A DNA stretch of 64,000 nt, taken from the NCBI GenBank assembly GCA_035648415.1, contig DASRLO010000040.1, forward strand, positions 14,113 through 78,112. Direction: 5' to 3'. Positions 59,873 through 64,000 of the stretch are shown in pieces. Origin of the DNA: DATARH01 sp035648415. GTDB lineage: Bacteria; Pseudomonadota; Alphaproteobacteria; ATCC43930; CGMCC-115725. A program made the translations under genes and the position numbers. Positions within the stretch are counted from its first letter, which is position 1. Each line of letters opens with the position of its first letter. Under the pieces are notes generated by a model. That model worked only from the letters and a program-made list of their open reading frames with translations. It was not told where the DNA came from and searched no databases.

Positions 59873-60822
59873 AATTGGCCGCCGCCGCAGGGGAGAACGT
59901 CGTCGGTCTGCGCGCGACTAAAAATGCGGGGTTTATTCCCATTCCCCGGCGCGCCGCTCGAACGAAAATGCGGGGTCAGACCCGGGCCCTACTCGAAGGG
60001 ATTTGCGAACATACAAAACTGGCAACGGGTGAATGCTGGCGAACAGACCTCGATTCGCTGGCTGAGCAGGGCGGCATCGTGAGTCGCAACCTATCGCGAC
60101 ATCTTCGCGAACTTGAAGGGCTGGGCCTGATCCGACTCGGGCCCGAGGGCTCAATTTTCGTCGTCTACGATCAGCACACCGGTGACGCAGATCAGCACAC
60201 CGGTGACGCAGATCAGCACACCGGTGTGTCGCGCGCGTCTATAGAAGAACAAACTTTACATACAAAGGTACAGACCTCTTACACACAAAGGGTGCGCGCG
60301 CGCGAGACCGATCTCGTAATCGATCAAGAGGGGACCGAGGTCGAGCCGCCGGAGCTGCAGAATGCCTTCGAGAGGTTCTGGACCGCATCACCGCATCGAC
60401 CCGATGATTCCAAAGGCAGGGGCCGTCGGGAGTGGGACAAGCTGATCGCGCAAGGCGTCGATCCTGAGCTCGTAATCGCCGCTGCCGAGCGGCGCGCCAC
60501 CACGGTCGAGAAGCCGAAGTACGTGCGACATACCTGGAAATGGCTCGCCGATCGCGAGTTCGAGGACCAGGAGTCGGCCGAACCGCTTGCCTATGCGACC
60601 GGCATCGTCGGTGGGGGGCATAGCCAGGATGAGCCGCTGCCCTATGGGCCAACGGTCCTTCGTGATCGTCCACCGGACTGGATAAGCCGCCGCAGTCGGT
60701 TCCTCACGGGCGAGTGGCTTGACGACTGGGGCCCGGCACCCGGCGAACCCGACTGCCAGATGCCGTCCAATCTGATTTTCGGATCTGGAATGGCTCGCCG
60801 GATCGAGGAGCGGCGGCGGTGA
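59869..60822 (+). CDS. Phage replication initiator (O-like) with internal iterons
   Basis: The 317-residue protein has an N-terminal winged helix-turn-helix (about 33-92; RALLEGICEHTKLATGECWR, SLAEQGGIVSRNLSRHLREL). A linker with three DQHTGDA repeats (101-120) follows, then a C-terminal helicase-loader-like domain (ELQNAFERFWTASPH...YVRHTWKWLADREFED). This is the layout of lambda O-type initiators: the N-part binds iterons and the C-part recruits helicase or loader. The repeats in the protein are encoded by three 21-bp direct repeats, so the origin is probably inside the gene. It overlaps the preceding gene by four bases. Confidence 0.8.
   Translation: MKLAAAAGENVVGLRATKNAGFIPIPRRAARTKMRGQTRALLEGICEHTKLATGECWRTDLDSLAEQGGIVSRNLSRHLRELEGLGLIRLGPEGSIFVVYDQHTGDADQHTGDADQHTGVSRASIEEQTLHTKVQTSYTQRVRARETDLVIDQEGTEVEPPELQNAFERFWTASPHRPDDSKGRGRREWDKLIAQGVDPELVIAAAERRATTVEKPKYVRHTWKWLADREFEDQESAEPLAYATGIVGGGHSQDEPLPYGPTVLRDRPPDWISRRSRFLTGEWLDDWGPAPGEPDCQMPSNLIFGSGMARRIEERRR
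60169..60231. repeat. Three 21-bp iterons inside the replication gene (candidate origin)
   Basis: Units GATCAGCACACCGGTGACGC begin at 60169, 60190 and 60211; the third diverges at its end. Each contains the palindrome CACCGGTG, extended to CACACCGGTGTG in the third. An A-rich strand stretch (60240-60290, about two thirds A+T) follows at once. Direct repeats plus an A+T-rich segment inside the initiator gene match the lambda origin layout. Confidence 0.75.
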
Positions 60823-60853
60823 TCCCCTTCTACAGCTTCGATGGAGAAATGCC

Positions 60854-61180
60854 ATGCCGCAACGCGCCCCGATCCATAGACAGCCCGGCTGGCGACCCCG
60901 CGGCTACGACATCCAACGCGGCTCTGCTGCCTCACGTGGTTATGACCGGGCGTGGACCAAAGTTCGCAACGCCTTCATCAAGGCGCATCCGTTGTGCCAG
61001 CACTGCGAGGCGAAAGGCCTTGTCGTCGCCGCGAGCGAGGTCGATCACGTCATCCCGATCCCCGTCGATCCGTCGCGGCGTCTCGACCCGACCAACCTCT
61101 CCGCAATCTGCCGGTCATGCCACAGGGCGAAAACCGCGGCGGACCAGCGGCAGTGGTACGGCAGCGTCCGCGTCAGGTAG
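60854..61180 (+). CDS. HNH endonuclease
   Basis: The 108-residue protein has two CxxC pairs (LCQHCEAKG and ICRSCHRAKT) around EVDHVIPIPVDPSRRLDP, i.e. the HNH fold seen next to phage packaging genes. In HK97-type phages the HNH protein works with terminase during DNA cutting. It precedes the small terminase gene, as expected. Confidence 0.9.
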   Translation: MPQRAPIHRQPGWRPRGYDIQRGSAASRGYDRAWTKVRNAFIKAHPLCQHCEAKGLVVAASEVDHVIPIPVDPSRRLDPTNLSAICRSCHRAKTAADQRQWYGSVRVR

Positions 61181-61295
61181 GTAGGGGGGTCAAGACCCTG
61201 AAGACATTTGGGTTTGAAGACCTGCCAAGGCGTTTGAGGTGCTCCCGCGAAAATCAGCAACGGCAAACATTTTTTTAACCGAGGAGAACGGCTTA

Positions 61296-61886
61296 ATGAG
61301 ACGGGGAAGACCACCGAAGCCGGAAGCGCTGAAGCGTCTACACGGCCACGCCGGAAAACGTCGGCGTTCGAAAAATCCGGCACCGCCTACAGCGGCCTCA
61401 CCGGCAGAAAACGTTTTTTCTGCCGCCGCCGCTGAACTGTGGGCCCCCCCTGGCTGGTTGCCGGCTCCGGCCAAGGACATCTGGACCCGCGAGATAGAGA
61501 CCGCCCGTCGCCAGGCGCGCCTACAGGAGTCACAAATCCCGTTGTTTGCGAGCTATTGCGCCGCGCTCTCTCGCCTCGAACATTATACCGCCCAACTCGA
61601 AGCAGAGGGCGCGGTCTACACGACACCGAGCGGCTACCGGCGGCTCGCGCCCGAAGTGAGTTTGCGTGACAAGGCCTCAGCCGAGGTCCGCGCGCTCGCC
61701 GTCGAGCTTCTGTTGTCACCGCGTAGCTGGACCACCAGCACGGCGATATTCACCGGCAAACAATTGGAGCTTTATCTGAATAGGCCGCGCGCGATCGCAC
61801 CAGCAGCGACGCCTGCGGAGGAGCCTGCCGAGGCTAGTAGCGGCAGCCTAGGCGGATACATAAGCCGCCGGCCGATGGTGCACTGA
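61296..61886 (+). CDS. Phage terminase small subunit, P27 family
   Basis: The 196-residue protein starts MRRGRPPKPEALKRLHGHAG and has the P27-type features APPGWLPAPAKDIWTREI and a helical core with YCAALSRLEHYTAQLEAEG. It recognises the packaging site and loads the large terminase, which is not found next in this element. GAGGAG precedes ATG 61296. Confidence 0.88.
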   Translation: MRRGRPPKPEALKRLHGHAGKRRRSKNPAPPTAASPAENVFSAAAAELWAPPGWLPAPAKDIWTREIETARRQARLQESQIPLFASYCAALSRLEHYTAQLEAEGAVYTTPSGYRRLAPEVSLRDKASAEVRALAVELLLSPRSWTTSTAIFTGKQLELYLNRPRAIAPAATPAEEPAEASSGSLGGYISRRPMVH

Positions 61887-62158
61887 TGGCCGTCATCGCC
61901 CTCGCGTGGTACGAGCCGGATCAATACCCGGCGCTTGCGGCTGCCGCTCCCGACGTGCCGAGGACGTTCGACGAGTTCGTGGCGCTGGCCGGGGGCCGGT
62001 TCGACGCGCTGATCGCGCGCGGAGTGCCGCTGCTCAAGCAGGTGGTCGATGTGCCGGAATTGTTAGCTTGGTGCTCGCATACCGGGCGCCCGCCGGACGC
62101 CGCCGCGCGCTCGGCTTTCGTCGCGTATGTGGCAACCCGGCGAGCGCGAGCCCACTGA
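61886..62158 (+). CDS. Element-borne protein of unknown function
   Basis: The 90-residue product (TFDEFVALAGGRFDALIARG) overlaps the terminase stop by one base (TGATG), so translation is coupled. No family is recognised. Position suggests a small packaging or head helper, but that is only context. Confidence 0.55.
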   Translation: MAVIALAWYEPDQYPALAAAAPDVPRTFDEFVALAGGRFDALIARGVPLLKQVVDVPELLAWCSHTGRPPDAAARSAFVAYVATRRARAH

Positions 62159-62212
62159 CCGCCCCTTCCGCAGCGTCGGACGACGCCGCACCCCCTAGAT
62201 GGACACGAAACC

Positions 62213-62779
62213 ATGTCCCACGTTGCCGATGTCATCGAATCCTGGTTCGCACTCGCCGAGTTCGCCGAGACCAGCGACAACCCCGCGATCAGGACCAAAG
62301 CTGAGCAGATTCGGCTATGGCTCGACCCGCGCGTCGACGGCGACGACCAGACGCTCGATCGGATATCCGGCTTGCACCCAGGATGGCGATCTGCCGACCG
62401 GATCGAAAAGCGGACGCGGTTGCTGGCGCAGATCATCGCTTGTTTCCCGTCCTCCCTCACCGGCCGACCATTAGCGAGCGAGGTGCAGGCGGCAATCGCG
62501 GGCACCAATCGGCCCCCGGGCGCCGACGGTCCTATCCGGGACCTGCAGTCCCTCGGGAAAATGCCCACCCCCGAATATCTCAGAAAACTGCTCGCGAAAT
62601 TCGATCCCGTGACTGAATTAGCTTTTGGCTTGCCTCTTCCGCCGCCGAGGGCCGAGCGGTGGGATATCGCGGCCAATGCAATGTCCCAAACCGTCGGCGA
62701 CAATCACCGACATGAAAACAAATTTGCGAACACTTCACGTCCAGGCCACCGACGCCTTTCCGCTCGGGCGGCTCGATGA
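62213..62779 (+). CDS. Element-borne protein of unknown function
   Basis: The 188-residue helical protein starts MSHVADVIESWFALAEFAET and holds RISGLHPGWRSADRIEKRTR. Its 3' end overlaps the next gene by 68 bases in another frame, and the final part is arginine-rich and may be a read-through. No family is recognised. Confidence 0.5.
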   Translation: MSHVADVIESWFALAEFAETSDNPAIRTKAEQIRLWLDPRVDGDDQTLDRISGLHPGWRSADRIEKRTRLLAQIIACFPSSLTGRPLASEVQAAIAGTNRPPGADGPIRDLQSLGKMPTPEYLRKLLAKFDPVTELAFGLPLPPPRAERWDIAANAMSQTVGDNHRHENKFANTSRPGHRRLSARAAR

Positions 62780-63401
62780 TGACCCCGAATATCAGGCTCA
62801 AGCTGAGACCGTGGCGCGGCTCCAAATCGTCTTGCGGCGCCTCCAATTGCAGACCCGCCAAATCGAATATCGGCGCTATGTCCTTTCCGGCGACATCGAC
62901 GGCGCAAGAGGCGATCGGGCTCAAACTACAGCACGGAACCTTGCCGCTATCGATGCCGAGTTGGCGCAGGAGATTGGACAGACCGAAACTACGCTGGAAA
63001 GGGCGCTGCGCGTTGGCGCCGGCGGAGAGTTGCCGGAAGAAATAACTGACGAGCGCCGGCTTGAGCGCCTCTGGCTACATGAGCGAGCCGTCAACGCCGC
63101 GCTCGCCGAGCAGCTCGAAATTCAGGCGGCAATCGCGAGCAGGCTTTCGCGCCAGTACGCCGAGAACACGGCGGCAGCGCACGCCGAAAGAATTCGGCGC
63201 GTTTATGAAGCCGCCTGCGAATTTGCCAGAGCTGTCGATGATGAACGTGCGTTCCGAGTCGACGGGTTGAACCGCGGTTACGCCTGGGCGCCGGATTTGC
63301 ACCCGGCTCCAGATTTGCGCGCCGCGATCCTGCTCGGCTCAGAAAGCGATGGTGAATTGGCGCGGTGGCGTCGGTTTCTCGAGGATCGGGGAACAATTTA
63401 A
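62712..63401 (+). CDS. Coiled-coil element protein of unknown function
   Basis: The 229-residue protein is strongly helical with heptad-like runs (about 15-150; LQIVLRRLQLQTRQIEYRRY, then RALRVGAGGELPEE). It ends SDGELARWRRFLEDRG. Coiled-coil proteins near this position in head operons can be scaffold or regulators. ATG 62712 is chosen because a longer upstream frame overlaps the previous gene more deeply. Its stop shares a base with the next start. Confidence 0.55.
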   Translation: MKTNLRTLHVQATDAFPLGRLDDDPEYQAQAETVARLQIVLRRLQLQTRQIEYRRYVLSGDIDGARGDRAQTTARNLAAIDAELAQEIGQTETTLERALRVGAGGELPEEITDERRLERLWLHERAVNAALAEQLEIQAAIASRLSRQYAENTAAAHAERIRRVYEAACEFARAVDDERAFRVDGLNRGYAWAPDLHPAPDLRAAILLGSESDGELARWRRFLEDRGTI

Positions 63402-63814
63402 TGACCATATTCGCGACCTGGCGCGACGAGATTGCCGGCGAGCTGGCCGAAGAGGCAGAGCGCCGCGAGGCCGCGCAGCAGGAGCTGGCCGAGGCCCAGG
63501 CGGCCGACCGCGAGATCGCCGCGGCGTTGGCCGAAATGCAGCTCGTCCTCGCGGCGCTCGATGTCCGCATCGATGCCGAGCAACGCGTAGAAATGCAGGG
63601 TGCATCGGTGCTGCGTCAGGTGCCTGCGCCGCTCGCCGCGGCGATTATCTTGCGGCTTCAAGAATTGGAAGCAACTGCGAAATCGGCGCGCTCGCGGACA
63701 ATCGTGGCGGGCGGCGGCGTCGATCAGGCCAACGCCAGCATCGCTGACAAGCGAAAGGCGCTCGATCAGCTCGATCTGTTAGCGACTTCCGCGGCAGACG
63801 AGAAGGTCGCGTAA
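63401..63814 (+). CDS. Coiled-coil element protein of unknown function
   Basis: The 137-residue protein is alanine/glutamate-rich (RDEIAGELAEEAERREAAQQ and on), predicted as a long coiled coil with a small distal part. It could be a scaffolding protein for capsid assembly, since the protease gene follows, but the sequence gives no firm family. Start TAATG is coupled to the previous stop. Confidence 0.55.
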   Translation: MTIFATWRDEIAGELAEEAERREAAQQELAEAQAADREIAAALAEMQLVLAALDVRIDAEQRVEMQGASVLRQVPAPLAAAIILRLQELEATAKSARSRTIVAGGGVDQANASIADKRKALDQLDLLATSAADEKVA

Positions 63815-63815
63815 C

Positions 63816-64000
63816 GTGCGCGGCAAGCTGCTCGACCAGGCGGCGTTCCATCGGCTCGCACAGGCGGGGCGCGCTCCGGCAGCCGCTGTTCAGCGTGTCA
63901 GCGTCACGCGCGGCAGAGTTGTCGACGAAGCCCGCCGGGCCATTCGTTTTTGCTACAGCGACGACAGCATCGATCGCATGGGCGACCGCATCTTCGCGAC
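63816..64000 (+). CDS. Probable HK97-type prohead protease, 5' part (cut by window end)
   Basis: From GTG 63816 the frame is open to the window edge (61 codons). It contains AIRFCYSDDSIDRMGDRIFA, like the (V/A)xSTxxxDRxGDxI start of HK97-family prohead proteases (serine/histidine self-cleaving proteins that mature capsids). The active-site His and Ser would lie outside the window. The start follows the previous stop by one base. Confidence 0.55.
   Translation, partial: MRGKLLDQAAFHRLAQAGRAPAAAVQRVSVTRGRVVDEARRAIRFCYSDDSIDRMGDRIFA

Noticed and set aside
60169..60231. CRISPR-like direct repeats
   Set aside because: The units are contiguous with no spacers, lie in frame within a coding sequence and number only three; an iteron array is the better reading.

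Overview
The window is GC-rich (roughly two thirds G+C) and tightly packed. Its housekeeping block has the gene order typical of Alphaproteobacteria: glyA-nrdR-ribD-ribE-ribH-nusB-thiL, a K+-independent-type H+-pyrophosphatase, bamE, a ubiquinol-cytochrome c chaperone, DUF177-rpmF-plsX-fabH-ihfA-merR. A MucR/Ros regulator and an LdtR-type MarR regulator agree with this. The most likely source is a free-living member of the Rhodospirillales or a neighbouring order, with a broad catabolic repertoire. No rRNA operon, complete tRNA or CRISPR array was seen.

Layout. (1) About 1-9 kb is catabolic and accessory: two luciferase-like flavin oxidoreductases, an orphan HicB, an M28-like hydrolase, a metal-dependent amidohydrolase, a solitary CoxL-type molybdenum hydroxylase large subunit, an alpha/beta hydrolase and a low-GC orphan with a HEPN-like motif. 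(2) About 9.4-10.8 kb holds a tandem duplication of a small ParE toxin/antitoxin pair plus the 3' end of a capD-like gene; one toxin copy is frameshifted. (3) 10.7-17.2 kb has a CapD-like nucleotide-sugar enzyme, then what looks like a cyclic-nucleotide module: FecR-domain protein, CHASE2 adenylate cyclase and a divergent cyclic-nucleotide-gated K+ channel. (4) 17.2-35.7 kb has a second amidohydrolase, a four-domain rhodanese protein, an RhlE-type helicase, ClpB behind a sigma-32-like promoter, peroxiredoxin, quinone reductase, ketopantoate reductase, two tandem DHA2 drug exporters, a Tat-exported HiPIP, a Tat amidohydrolase next to an MFS transporter, and an Ada-type regulator. (5) 36-42.6 kb has a Rieske oxygenase alpha/beta pair, a low-GC ribbon-helix-helix protein with an operator-like repeat, a valine-catabolism pair, MarR, a phosphatase-like protein with a degenerate Fic protein, and MucR. 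(6) 42.9-57.2 kb is the housekeeping block.

(7) From about 57.2 kb to the window edge lies an integrated phage-type element. It starts just after merR, at what may be the broken 5' end of a tRNA gene with its promoter intact. The order is integrase, unknown gene, excisionase-like gene, small gene, replication initiator with three 21-bp iterons and an A-rich stretch inside its coding sequence (lambda O/ori architecture), HNH endonuclease, P27-type small terminase, four unknown genes and the start of a probable HK97-type prohead protease. No large terminase, portal, lysis or tail gene is seen before the edge. This compact order resembles a capsid-forming phage satellite and is the most interesting part of the window.

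Several families of dispersed palindromic intergenic repeats occur, at least two of them present twice.
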